This document shows positions 1-6,310 of a stretch of DNA of 10,788 nt, piece by piece. This DNA is from Candidatus Margulisiibacteriota bacterium (lineage in GTDB: Bacteria > Margulisbacteria > WOR-1 > XYC2-FULL-46-14 > JAHJBW01): positions 1 through 10,788 of the forward strand of contig JAHJBW010000138.1 of assembly GCA_018813405.1 (NCBI GenBank). The letters are read 5' to 3'. Below the pieces are notes generated by a model that saw only the letters and a program-made list of their open reading frames with translations, was not told where the DNA came from and made no database searches. Every line of letters begins with the position of its first letter. Within the stretch, counting starts at the first letter, position 1. The position numbers and the translations under genes were made by a program.

Positions 1-2
1 TC

Positions 3-917
3 TTCATAGCTATCCTGATGCTGATAAGTTTAATGCTTCCAGCCATGGCCGGACAGGCTGGCACTGACTTAGCTGTATTAAAAGCTGGTGTGGGCGCCAG
101 GGCGCTGGGTATGGGAAGCGCTTTTACGGCTATAGCCAACAACGCTGACGCGCCGTACTGGAACCCGGCAGGGCTGGGAGAAGTACACAAGAACGAAATA
201 ACTACCATGCAGACCAAACTTTCCACCGACACCGACCATTACTATCTAAGCTATGTCGTGCCGTGGGGGAAGGGATCGGTGGGCATAAGCTGGATACAAA
301 TGGGGCTGGGAAGCATTTCGGAAACGTCTGACACTCTTGATGGATTCAACGAAGTACAGACGATAAGCATATTCAACTATTACTCCAACGCCTTCCTGTT
401 CTCATACGGACTGCCGGTAAGCGACAAGATATCGCTGGGTCTTACCGCCAAGTACCTGATCTCGGACATGACCAACATCGCCGGCGGCCAGGCGACGGGA
501 TATTCATTCACGCCGGGTATTCTCCTTAAGCCGTCCGACAAGTTCACGATCGGCTTTAAGGTGGATGAACTGCTCAACGAATCCAGCTGGGGCACGGGGA
601 ACATTGAAAAGGCAATTCCCAAAGCCAGACTGGGCTTTGCCCTTACCGGCATAGCCAATAGCACTCTGGCGATAGATATCTCCCAGCAAATCAGCGCCAG
701 GTATACGCCGGAGCTGTGCGCCGGCTATGAATGGTCACAGGAAGGTTTGGCCTTCAGATTGGGTTTTGCCGACTCGGCGCTTACCGCAGGAGCTGGCTTT
801 ACCGCATTGCTTCCCCAAACCAAAGGCGGCACGGCCTCAGTTGATTATGCCTATGTACAACAATCTTCGCTCTCGCGAGAGAATGTGCATAGGGTCTCAT
901 TAAGCGGGAAGTGGTAA
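3..917 (+). CDS. PorV/UPF0164-family outer-membrane beta-barrel protein (5' end cut by window edge)
   Basis: The protein is probably an outer-membrane barrel of the PorV/PorQ (UPF0164) type, a relative of FadL-like barrels; PorV itself acts in type IX secretion, but that role cannot be assumed here. The first ATG is at 18, but the frame is open to base 3 (F-I-A-I-L before that Met) and no positively charged n-region is visible, so the true start lies upstream. Counting from ATG 18, a hydrophobic stretch ends in a signal-peptidase-like AMA-GQ at about residues 9-13. The family hallmark follows at residues 26-53: GARALGMGSAFTAIA, then an acidic ADAPYWNPAGL loop. The rest alternates polar and hydrophobic residues as barrel strands do, and it ends in an aromatic residue (SLSGKW). 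The TAA stop (915-917) lies inside the left copy of the 9-bp direct repeat that flanks the downstream insert. Family assignment is fairly sure; substrate and partner are unknown. Confidence 0.75.
   Translation, partial: FIAILMLISLMLPAMAGQAGTDLAVLKAGVGARALGMGSAFTAIANNADAPYWNPAGLGEVHKNEITTMQTKLSTDTDHYYLSYVVPWGKGSVGISWIQMGLGSISETSDTLDGFNEVQTISIFNYYSNAFLFSYGLPVSDKISLGLTAKYLISDMTNIAGGQATGYSFTPGILLKPSDKFTIGFKVDELLNESSWGTGNIEKAIPKARLGFALTGIANSTLAIDISQQISARYTPELCAGYEWSQEGLAFRLGFADSALTAGAGFTALLPQTKGGTASVDYAYVQQSSLSRENVHRVSLSGKW
909..917 (+). repeat. Left 9-bp direct repeat (putative target-site duplication)
   Basis: The sequence aagtggtaa abuts the left terminal inverted repeat of the insert and is identical to 1350-1358. 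It encodes the last two codons and stop (K-W-stop) of the PorV-like gene, so the duplication left that protein's C-terminus intact. Confidence 0.65.
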
Positions 918-938
918 CCTCACCCCTAACCCCTCTCC
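918..938 (+). repeat. Left terminal inverted repeat of the insert
   Basis: This 21-bp end begins cctcacccct and ends ccctctcc. It matches the inverted right end (1329-1349) at 18 of 21 positions. Sequences of the ctcaccc-taaccc-ctctcc type are, to my knowledge, common dispersed repeats in many bacterial genomes and often sit beside DUF559 genes. Confidence 0.65.
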
Positions 939-955
939 TTTATAAGGAGAGGGGT
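929..955 (+). repeat. Left-end hairpin of the insert
   Basis: A perfect 12-bp stem (929-940 with 944-955, acccctctcctt against its complement) closes a 3-nt loop, tat. It follows the PorV-like stop by 11 bases and could stall transcription or protect the 3' end of the mRNA, but no T-run follows, so it is not a classical intrinsic terminator. The right arm contains aaggag, the only Shine-Dalgarno-like motif upstream of the DUF559 start, though it lies too far away (more than 15 nt) to be well placed. Confidence 0.7.
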
Positions 956-971
956 AGAATAATCACTTATT

Positions 972-1325
972 ATGAAAAGAGCGAAATTAAAAATAGTAAG
1001 ATATCTACGAAAAAACGAGACTGCAGCAGAAATATTGCTGTGGCAAGAATTAAGGAACAAAAATCTGGGGATTAAATCCAGAAGACAATATCCGATAGAA
1101 AGATTTATCCTGGATTTTTATGCTCCACAGATCAAGCTGGGGATTGAAGTTGACGGCGGCATTCATTACAAAAGAAATATTCAATTATATGATATGGCCA
1201 GGCAAAAATATCTGGAAGAATTAGGAATCAAAATCCTCAGATTTAAGAATGAGGAAGTTGCTTTTGAAATTGATGGTGTAATCAATAAAATTAAAAAATG
1301 CGTGACTCCGTTTCCCTCTCCATGA
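972..1325 (+). CDS. DUF559 (Vsr-like, PD-(D/E)XK-fold) endonuclease-domain protein
   Basis: This 117-residue protein is almost entirely one DUF559 domain, related in fold to very-short-patch-repair (Vsr) endonucleases. A basic, helical N-terminus (residues 1-30, with NETAAEILLWQELRNKNLG) leads into the nuclease core. The core has RRQYPIERFILDFY (Asp48), then KLGIEVDGGIHY (Glu59, Asp61, His65), then YLEELGIKILRFKNEEV. The acidic residues and His65 are plausible metal and catalytic positions by family analogy. The length is normal for the family. The last residues, TPFPSP, come from the flanking repeat. The gene is AT-rich, has no well-placed ribosome-binding site, and is the only gene inside the putative insertion element. 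The family call is firm. DNA target and biological role are unknown; nicking or cutting at the element ends is only a hypothesis. Confidence 0.9.
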   Translation: MKRAKLKIVRYLRKNETAAEILLWQELRNKNLGIKSRRQYPIERFILDFYAPQIKLGIEVDGGIHYKRNIQLYDMARQKYLEELGIKILRFKNEEVAFEIDGVINKIKKCVTPFPSP

Positions 1326-1337
1326 TATGGAGAGGGA
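1313..1337 (+). repeat. Right-end hairpin of the insert
   Basis: A perfect 11-bp stem (1313-1323 with 1327-1337, tccctctccat against its complement) closes a 3-nt loop, gat. The TGA stop codon of the DUF559 gene (1323-1325) falls at the stem-loop boundary, so the last codons of that protein are read out of the repeat. No T-run follows. Confidence 0.7.
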
Positions 1338-1349
1338 TTAAGGGAGAGG
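1329..1349 (-). repeat. Right terminal inverted repeat of the insert
   Basis: Read on the minus strand this 21-bp end begins cctctccctt and ends ccctctcc. The three differences from the left end are at positions 5, 9 and 13 of the repeat. Its inner half doubles as one arm of the right-end hairpin. Confidence 0.65.
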
Positions 1350-1358
1350 AAGTGGTAA
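1350..1358 (+). repeat. Right 9-bp direct repeat (putative target-site duplication)
   Basis: The sequence aagtggtaa directly follows the right terminal inverted repeat and matches 909-917 base for base. Removing 918-1358 restores an uninterrupted junction in which the upstream stop sits about 8-11 bp before the glycosyltransferase start. Confidence 0.65.
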
Positions 1359-1369
1359 AATAATAGGTG

Positions 1370-2125
1370 ATGAGAACTTGTAAGGCCGTGAAGCTGGCCG
1401 GGATAGAAGTAGACAATGTTACCATGCCCGAAGCGATGGACATGCTTGAGCGGTTCATCTCTTCCGGCAAGCCGCACCTAATCGTAACCCCCAATCCCGA
1501 AATGATAGTTAAAGCCCAACGGGAGACTGAATTCAAGCAGATAATCTCTACCGCCGACCTGCGCCTGCCCGACGGTATCTCCATGGTCGTTGTCTCCCGA
1601 ATACTGGGTGTCCCGCTGGCTGAACGCGTTTCCGGCATCGACTTTATGCTCCGTGCTATCAAACTCTCTGCCGAAAAAGGCTACAGGATATTTTTGCTGG
1701 GCAGTAAGCCCGGCGTGGCAGAAACTGCCGCTTCACGATTACGGAGCCAATTCCCCGGCCTAAAAATAGCCGGCACGCACCACGGATATTTTGACATTAA
1801 GCAGGACAGGGAAATCATCACCCTGATCAATAACGCGAAACCTGACATTCTTTTTGCCGGCCTGGGGCACGGAAGACAGGAGAAATGGCTTTCCGACAAC
1901 CTTATGGGAATCAATGTTTCCGCGGCGGCTGGCATAGGAGGCAGTCTGGATGTGATCTCGGGCAATATAAAAAGAGCTCCCGTATGGGCTCAAAGGCTCT
2001 ATATAGAGTGGCTTTACAGGCTGGTGACACAACCATGGCGCGCGCGTCGTCAGGTCGCCTTGCTCCAGTTTTTGTGGCTTGTATTTCGGCCGAATTTTAC
2101 CTATAATAATGCAAAACGGGGGTAA
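1370..2125 (+). CDS. WecG/TagA/CpsF-family glycosyltransferase
   Basis: The protein belongs to the GT26 family, which transfers a sugar such as N-acetylmannosamine to an undecaprenyl-diphosphate-linked acceptor at the inner face of the membrane for teichoic-acid, enterobacterial common antigen or capsule-type polymers. Numbered from GTG 1367, the hallmarks are TPNPEMIVKAQ (41-51), LPDGISMV (67-74, with the family's conserved Asp), ERVSGIDF (86-93), FLLGSKPGVAE (109-119), GLGHGRQEKW (165-174) and GIGGSLDVISGNIKRAPVW (190-208). The basic, aromatic C-terminus (IEWLYRLVTQPWRARRQ) is the part that in TagA helps dock to the membrane. The start may be GTG 1367 or ATG 1370; I prefer the ATG. No strong ribosome-binding site is visible. 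Before the upstream insertion this gene would have begun about 8-11 bp after the PorV-like stop, as in an operon. The exact sugar and acceptor cannot be told from sequence. Confidence 0.88.
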   Translation: MRTCKAVKLAGIEVDNVTMPEAMDMLERFISSGKPHLIVTPNPEMIVKAQRETEFKQIISTADLRLPDGISMVVVSRILGVPLAERVSGIDFMLRAIKLSAEKGYRIFLLGSKPGVAETAASRLRSQFPGLKIAGTHHGYFDIKQDREIITLINNAKPDILFAGLGHGRQEKWLSDNLMGINVSAAAGIGGSLDVISGNIKRAPVWAQRLYIEWLYRLVTQPWRARRQVALLQFLWLVFRPNFTYNNAKRG

Positions 2126-2131
2126 AATGGC

Positions 2132-3022
2132 ATGGCCGATACACTGTTAAAAATTGAGCTTCCTGACCAGAAATTCCTTAAAAGAGGCAAAGTAAGGGAT
2201 ATTTATGATCTTGGGGAAAACCTGCTGATAGTTGCTTCTGACCGTATATCTGCTTTTGATTATATAATGCAGAACGGTATCCCCGACAAAGGCAGAATAT
2301 TGACCCAGATATCCGCTTTTTGGTTCAACTATACCAGGGACATAATAGCCAACCATATTATTTCTACCGATTCAGCCGACTTTCCCGGCACCCTGAAGAA
2401 CAACCCTGTTGTCGACAAAAGATCAATGCTGGTCAAAAAATGCAAGGTCGTCCCTGTGGAATGCGTTGTGCGCGGCTATATTTCCGGGTCCGGCTGGAAA
2501 GAATACCAGCAGTCGCAAAGCATTTGCGGCATAAAACTGACAGCCGGACTAAAAGAATCTGACAAACTGCCTGAGCCCATCTTTACCCCCACCACCAAGG
2601 CCGAAGAAGGCCACGACCTGCCCATAACCTTTGACCAGGTAAAAGATCAGGTCGGCTCAAAATTGGCGGAAGAGATCAAAAACAAGAGCATAGAGGTGTA
2701 TAAAAAGGCGGCCGAGTACGCCTCGACAAAGGGCATGATAATTGCTGATACCAAGTTTGAGTTTGGCCAGATGCCCGACGGCAGTGTCATTTTAATAGAT
2801 GAAATATTGACCCCGGATTCTTCGCGCTTTTGGCCGGCAGACCAGTATAGGCCCGGCGGGTCACAGCCCAGCTATGACAAGCAGTTTGTCAGGGACTATC
2901 TTGAATCCATTAAATGGAACAAACAGCCGCCAGCACCAAAACTGCCGGACGATGTTGTCCAAAAGACCAGGGAAAAATACATGGAAGCGTACAAGAAACT
3001 TACAGGGAAAGATGTCCTCTAG
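2132..3022 (+). CDS. purC: Phosphoribosylaminoimidazole-succinocarboxamide (SAICAR) synthase
   Basis: PurC joins CAIR and aspartate with ATP hydrolysis to make SAICAR, a late step of de novo purine synthesis in the cytoplasm. Signature segments are KRGKVRDIYDLGENLLIVASDR and the adjoining ISAFD (17-43), VECVVRGYISGSGWKEYQ (109-126), PEPIFTPTTKAEEGHD (147-162), IIADTKFEFG (203-212) and LIDEILTPDSSRFWP (221-235). At 296 residues it is longer than the roughly 240-residue E. coli form and resembles the longer yeast Ade1-like form, with a C-terminal extension from about residue 240. The ATG at 2132 follows a G-rich tract (2117-2122) and lies 6 bp after the glycosyltransferase stop. Its 3' end overlaps ispG by 11 bp. 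purB, whose enzyme acts on the PurC product, lies two genes downstream. Confidence 0.97.
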   Translation: MADTLLKIELPDQKFLKRGKVRDIYDLGENLLIVASDRISAFDYIMQNGIPDKGRILTQISAFWFNYTRDIIANHIISTDSADFPGTLKNNPVVDKRSMLVKKCKVVPVECVVRGYISGSGWKEYQQSQSICGIKLTAGLKESDKLPEPIFTPTTKAEEGHDLPITFDQVKDQVGSKLAEEIKNKSIEVYKKAAEYASTKGMIIADTKFEFGQMPDGSVILIDEILTPDSSRFWPADQYRPGGSQPSYDKQFVRDYLESIKWNKQPPAPKLPDDVVQKTREKYMEAYKKLTGKDVL

Positions 3023-4070
3023 TAGAAAAACAAAAGCCATACGGATAGGCAATGTCACGATAGGTGATAGCAATCCCGTAGCAGTGCAGTCAATGACCAA
3101 GACGTTTACCCACGATGTCGAGGCCACTGTAAAACAGATACACCGGCTGGAAAAGGCCGGCTGTCAGATAGTGCGCTGTGCCGTCAAAGAAAAAAGCGAC
3201 GCGCTGGCCATTGCGAAGATCAAAGAACAAATAAACATCCCTCTGGTGGCCGATATCCATTTTGACTACCGGCTGGCGGTGCTGGCCGCCGAAGCCGGCG
3301 CCGACAAACTGCGCATTAACCCCGGCAATATCGGCCCGAAGGAAAAGATAAAAAAGGTGGTCATGGCCGCGAAGAAAATGCGTATACCGATACGGGTTGG
3401 GGTGAACTCGGGCTCACTGGAAAAAGACATAAAGGCCAAATACGGCCATTCCAGCGCTGAAGCCCTGGTACAAAGCGCTCTCAGAAATATCAAACTGGTA
3501 AAGGACATGGGCTTTGACGATATTGTCGTTTCGGTCAAGGCGACCGGCGTATTGACCACTATTGCCGCCTACACCATGCTCTCGCGTAAGGTGAATTATC
3601 CTTTGCACGTTGGTATTACCGAAGCGGGCATCCCATCGGTTGGGATAATAAGGTCGGCTGTGGGCATTGGCGCGCTTTTGTCGTCCGGCATTGGCGATAC
3701 CATAAGGGTTTCGCTGACAGAAGATCCGGTCGAAGAGGTGCGTGTCGCGCGCGAGATATTGAAGTCGCTTGAGCTTGAAACGGGGGGAGTGGTCCTTATT
3801 TCCTGTCCCACCTGCGGCAGGTGCCAGATAGACATAAAGAAAATAGCCACGCAAATAGAAAAGAGGACGCGCCATATCAAAGAACCCGTAAAAATAGCCA
3901 TTATGGGCTGTGAGGTCAATGGGCCCGGCGAGGCGGCGGACGCGGACGTGGGACTGGCAGGGGGCAGGGGAGTGGGGTTGATTTTTAAGAAGGGCGAGAT
4001 AGTAAGACGGGTCACTGAACCCGAAATGATAGATGCTCTGCTTGATGAGATCAAGGAGGTATTAAAATGA
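3012..4070 (+). CDS. ispG: 4-hydroxy-3-methylbut-2-enyl-diphosphate synthase (IspG/GcpE)
   Basis: IspG is the [4Fe-4S] enzyme that reductively converts MEcPP to HMBPP in the MEP isoprenoid pathway. The N-terminal TIM-barrel part carries IRIGNVTIGDSNPVAVQSMT (10-29), VADIHFDYRLA (79-89), DKLRINPGNIG (98-108), RVGVNSGSL (128-136) and HVGITEAG (199-206). The C-terminal iron-sulfur part has CPTCGRC (Cys265, Cys268) and MGCEVNGPGEA (Cys300 and Glu307), giving the three cysteine ligands plus the conserved Glu. I chose ATG 3012, preceded by aggga at 3004-3008. The frame is open farther upstream to an ATG at 2874, but that 46-residue extension lies wholly within purC and does not look like IspG. The length of 352 residues is normal. 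The gene overlaps purC by 11 bp and purB by 4 bp (ATGA), so it is embedded in the purine operon. Confidence 0.97.
   Translation: MSSSRKTKAIRIGNVTIGDSNPVAVQSMTKTFTHDVEATVKQIHRLEKAGCQIVRCAVKEKSDALAIAKIKEQINIPLVADIHFDYRLAVLAAEAGADKLRINPGNIGPKEKIKKVVMAAKKMRIPIRVGVNSGSLEKDIKAKYGHSSAEALVQSALRNIKLVKDMGFDDIVVSVKATGVLTTIAAYTMLSRKVNYPLHVGITEAGIPSVGIIRSAVGIGALLSSGIGDTIRVSLTEDPVEEVRVAREILKSLELETGGVVLISCPTCGRCQIDIKKIATQIEKRTRHIKEPVKIAIMGCEVNGPGEAADADVGLAGGRGVGLIFKKGEIVRRVTEPEMIDALLDEIKEVLK
4053..4060 (+). promoter_or_regulatory. Strong ribosome-binding site for purB
   Basis: The sequence aaggaggt is a near-perfect Shine-Dalgarno site, 6 nt before ATG 4067. It lies inside the end of ispG and fixes the purB start, allowing reinitiation across the ATGA overlap. 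Confidence 0.85.
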
Positions 4071-5392
4071 TCGAACGTTACACTTTGTCACCCCTGAAGG
4101 AAATATGGTCCGAAGAAAATAAATTCCGCAAATGGCTGGATGTAGAGCTTGCGGTTTGCGAGGCCTGGGCCAAATTGAAAAAGATACCGCCAAGATCGCT
4201 CAAGAACATTCAAACCAGGGCCCAATTCGATATAAAAAGAATAAATATCATAGAAAGCAAGGTCGACCATGACGTTATCGCTTTCCTGACCAGCGTGGCC
4301 GAGAAAGTTGGCCCGGATTCCAGGTTCATACATATGGGATGCACTTCCTCTGACATTGTTGACACGGCGCTGGCGCTTCTTTTAAGGGAGGCCATGGACG
4401 TAATAATTGCCGACGCGCAGGAATTTTCGCGCCTGTTAAAGAGAATGGCCATAAGGTACAAGGACACTCTTTGTATAGGAAGGACGCACGGCGTGCATGC
4501 TGAACCGACCACCTTTGGCCTGAAAATGGCGCTTTTCATGGCGGAAATGGAAAGGAACATAACCCGGCTGAAAGAGGCCCGCGAGACCATCTCGGTGGGC
4601 AAGATATCGGGTGCTGTGGGGACATATTCCAATATTGATCCTAAAGTTGAAGAACTGACCTGCCAGACGCTGAAGCTAAAACCGGCGCCAGTCTCAACAC
4701 AGATAATACAGCGCGACCGGCACGCGGAATACCTGTGCGCCATGGCCATAACCGGCGGCACGCTTGAAAAGCTGGCCACCGAGATCCGCGCACTGCAAAG
4801 GACCGAGGTGGCGGAGGTAGAAGAGCCGTTCAAGAAAGGACAGAAGGGTTCGTCGGCCATGCCGCACAAGAAAAACCCCATTACCTGCGAATGGGTCTGC
4901 GGGCTGTCCAGATTGCTAAGAGGCAACGCGCAGGTAGCGCTGGAGAACATCAACCTGTGGCACGAAAGGGACATAAGCCATTCTTCGGCCGAGCGCGTCA
5001 TACTGCCGGATAGCACCATAGTACTGCACTACATGATAAAGTGCATGCACCGCGTCATGAACGACCTGGTGGTATTCCCGCGGAACATGCTGATGAATAT
5101 AGACAGGACCGGCGGTCTGATATTTTCACAGCGACTGCTTCTGATGCTGGTGGACAAGGGCCTGACGCGCGAGCAGGCGTACAGGATGGTGCAGGCCGAT
5201 GCCATGAAGGCCAGGAACAGCGGGCGCAACCTTAAATTGCAGGTGCTCTCAGACCAGCTCATCAACAAGAAGCTTTCTCTCAAGGAGATTGAATCGGCCT
5301 TTGATATCCGCTATTATACAAGGAATATCAACAAGATATTTGAAAGGATGGACCTTTTTGATGGCAGAGCAAAAGCAAAACGAAAAAAGTAA
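4067..5392 (+). CDS. purB: Adenylosuccinate lyase
   Basis: PurB belongs to the fumarase/aspartase superfamily. It splits fumarate from SAICAR and from adenylosuccinate, so it acts in de novo purine synthesis and in AMP formation. The conserved regions are MGCTSSDIVDTA (90-101), GRTHGVHAEPTTFG (138-151, with the catalytic His141) and the signature loop GSSAMPHKKNP (261-271, carrying the catalytic serine). Further C-terminal helical segments (about 300-400) complete the usual tetrameric fold. The 441-residue length is typical of the short bacterial class. The start is set by the strong ribosome-binding site at 4053-4060 and the 4-bp overlap with ispG. The C-terminus is very basic (RAKAKRKK) and is encoded in the 32-bp overlap with purS. 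Confidence 0.97.
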   Translation: MIERYTLSPLKEIWSEENKFRKWLDVELAVCEAWAKLKKIPPRSLKNIQTRAQFDIKRINIIESKVDHDVIAFLTSVAEKVGPDSRFIHMGCTSSDIVDTALALLLREAMDVIIADAQEFSRLLKRMAIRYKDTLCIGRTHGVHAEPTTFGLKMALFMAEMERNITRLKEARETISVGKISGAVGTYSNIDPKVEELTCQTLKLKPAPVSTQIIQRDRHAEYLCAMAITGGTLEKLATEIRALQRTEVAEVEEPFKKGQKGSSAMPHKKNPITCEWVCGLSRLLRGNAQVALENINLWHERDISHSSAERVILPDSTIVLHYMIKCMHRVMNDLVVFPRNMLMNIDRTGGLIFSQRLLLMLVDKGLTREQAYRMVQADAMKARNSGRNLKLQVLSDQLINKKLSLKEIESAFDIRYYTRNINKIFERMDLFDGRAKAKRKK

Positions 5393-5645
5393 AAAGACAA
5401 CGACCAGGGTAAAGGTATACATAACTCCCAAAAAAGGGATACTTGACCCTCAGGGAAAGACCGTTCAAAACGCGCTTCATTCTTTAAAGTTTAAGAATGT
5501 CGAGAATTTGCGGATCGGCAAGTATATTGAATTGGAACTGGCAGGCAAGACCGGCGGAGCGGCGGAAGAAGAAATTGACGAAATGTGTGAAAAACTGCTG
5601 GCCAAACCGGTTATTGAAGATTATTTCTACGAGGTCGTCGATTGA
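5361..5645 (+). CDS. purS: Phosphoribosylformylglycinamidine synthase subunit PurS
   Basis: PurS is the small subunit that bridges the glutaminase PurQ and the synthetase PurL in the three-part FGAM synthase. After a hydrophilic leader of about 15 residues comes the PurS pattern: KVYITPKKGILDPQGKTVQ, then ALHSLKF, then NLRIGKYIELEL, then the C-terminal MCEKLLAKPVIEDYFYEV. I chose ATG 5361 because it gives a 94-residue protein, slightly above the usual 80-85 because of the polar Lys/Gln-rich leader. The frame is open up to an earlier ATG at 5289, but that would only add residues read out of purB. The gene overlaps purB by 32 bp, and its TGA shares one base with the purQ ATG. The low sequence conservation usual for PurS is offset by the position directly before purQ. 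Confidence 0.93.
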   Translation: MAEQKQNEKSKKTTTRVKVYITPKKGILDPQGKTVQNALHSLKFKNVENLRIGKYIELELAGKTGGAAEEEIDEMCEKLLAKPVIEDYFYEVVD

Positions 5646-6310
5646 TGAAGTGCGGTATAGTCGTTTTCCCCGGGTCCAACTGCGACCATGACACATATCA
5701 TGTCATTAAACACGTGTTTAAACAGCCGGTGGAGTATATATGGCATGCTGATCTCGCGTCTTTACAGCAATATGACCTGATCGTTCTGCCCGGCGGATTT
5801 TCTTACGGCGACGCGTTAAGGGCAGGGGCCATAGCCAGGTTCGCGCCAATCATGGATTCCGTAAAATTATTTTCCAGTAGGGGAGGCAAGGTGCTGGGAA
5901 TATGCAACGGTTTTCAGGTGCTGACCGAGGCAGGCCTGCTCCCCGGAGCCCTGCACAGGAACAAGACCCTTAAATTCATCTGCAAACAGGTGCAATTAAA
6001 GGTTGAAAACAATAAAACTCCGTATACAAAGAAATACAAGAACGGCCAGATCGTTACTATTCCTATTGCTCACGCTGAGGGCAATTATATATGCGACAAA
6101 AAGACGCTGGCCGAGCTTAAGAAGAACAAACAGATCGTATTTACCTATCATAAAGACAATCCAAACGGCTCTACAGCCAATATAGCCGGCATTTGCAACG
6201 AAAAGCGCAATGTCCTGGGCATGATGCCGCATCCGGAGCGGGTTTCTGAAGCTGTTTTAGGCGGAACAGACGGACGGCTGGTCTTTGAATCGTTGTTCTC
6301 TAAAAAATGA
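5645..6310 (+). CDS. purQ: Phosphoribosylformylglycinamidine synthase glutaminase subunit PurQ
   Basis: PurQ is a class I glutamine amidotransferase that releases ammonia for PurL, which converts FGAR to FGAM. The N-terminus KCGIVVFPGSNCDHD is characteristic. LPGGFSYGD (48-56) forms the oxyanion region, GICNGFQVL (85-93) holds the nucleophile Cys87, and MMPHPERV (193-200) supplies His196 and Glu198 of the triad. The length of 221 residues is normal for the stand-alone bacterial form. I use ATG 5645, which overlaps the purS TGA by one base; a TTG one codon upstream is possible. The large subunit gene purL is not in this window and should be elsewhere in the genome. The 3' end overlaps the next gene by 4 bp. 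Confidence 0.97.
   Translation: MKCGIVVFPGSNCDHDTYHVIKHVFKQPVEYIWHADLASLQQYDLIVLPGGFSYGDALRAGAIARFAPIMDSVKLFSSRGGKVLGICNGFQVLTEAGLLPGALHRNKTLKFICKQVQLKVENNKTPYTKKYKNGQIVTIPIAHAEGNYICDKKTLAELKKNKQIVFTYHKDNPNGSTANIAGICNEKRNVLGMMPHPERVSEAVLGGTDGRLVFESLFSKK

Larger units (their letters stand above)
918..1349 (+). mobile_element. 432-bp insertion element with terminal inverted repeats and 9-bp target duplication, carrying a DUF559 nuclease gene
   Basis: The left end (918-938) and the reverse complement of the right end (1329-1349) are 21-bp terminal inverted repeats identical at 18 of 21 positions, starting cctc and ending ccctctcc. Directly outside both ends is the exact 9-bp repeat aagtggtaa (909-917 and 1350-1358). 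It extends to 11 bp if two terminal G bases are counted. At each end the inner half of the terminal repeat also pairs with an adjacent inverted copy to form a hairpin. The two GC values I counted by eye are about 34% over 1141-1260 inside the insert and 57% over 1441-1500 in the next gene. No transposase is present; the only gene is a DUF559 nuclease. Known families with this anatomy include MITEs moved in trans by a transposase elsewhere. Whether the nuclease drives movement or is a passenger is inference. Confidence 0.65.

Noticed and set aside
929..955. Intrinsic terminator for the PorV-like gene
   Set aside because: The stem is strong but is followed by agaataatc rather than a T-run, and it is explained as the end structure of the insertion element.
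2874..3011. Upstream ATG giving ispG a 46-residue extension
   Set aside because: The extension is read out of the purC coding sequence in another frame and is unlike IspG; ATG 3012 has a ribosome-binding site and fits the family start.
3414..4054. Two overlapping minus-strand frames of about 150 codons opposite ispG
   Set aside because: Both are shadows of ispG; their translations show no domain and they overlap each other.
4210..5019. Long minus-strand frame of 269 codons opposite purB
   Set aside because: It is antisense to a certain purB, its translation is Ser/Met-rich and matches no family, and no ribosome-binding site supports it.
5289..5360. Upstream ATG giving purS a 24-residue extension
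   Set aside because: The extra residues are a shadow of the end of purB; ATG 5361 gives the expected size.
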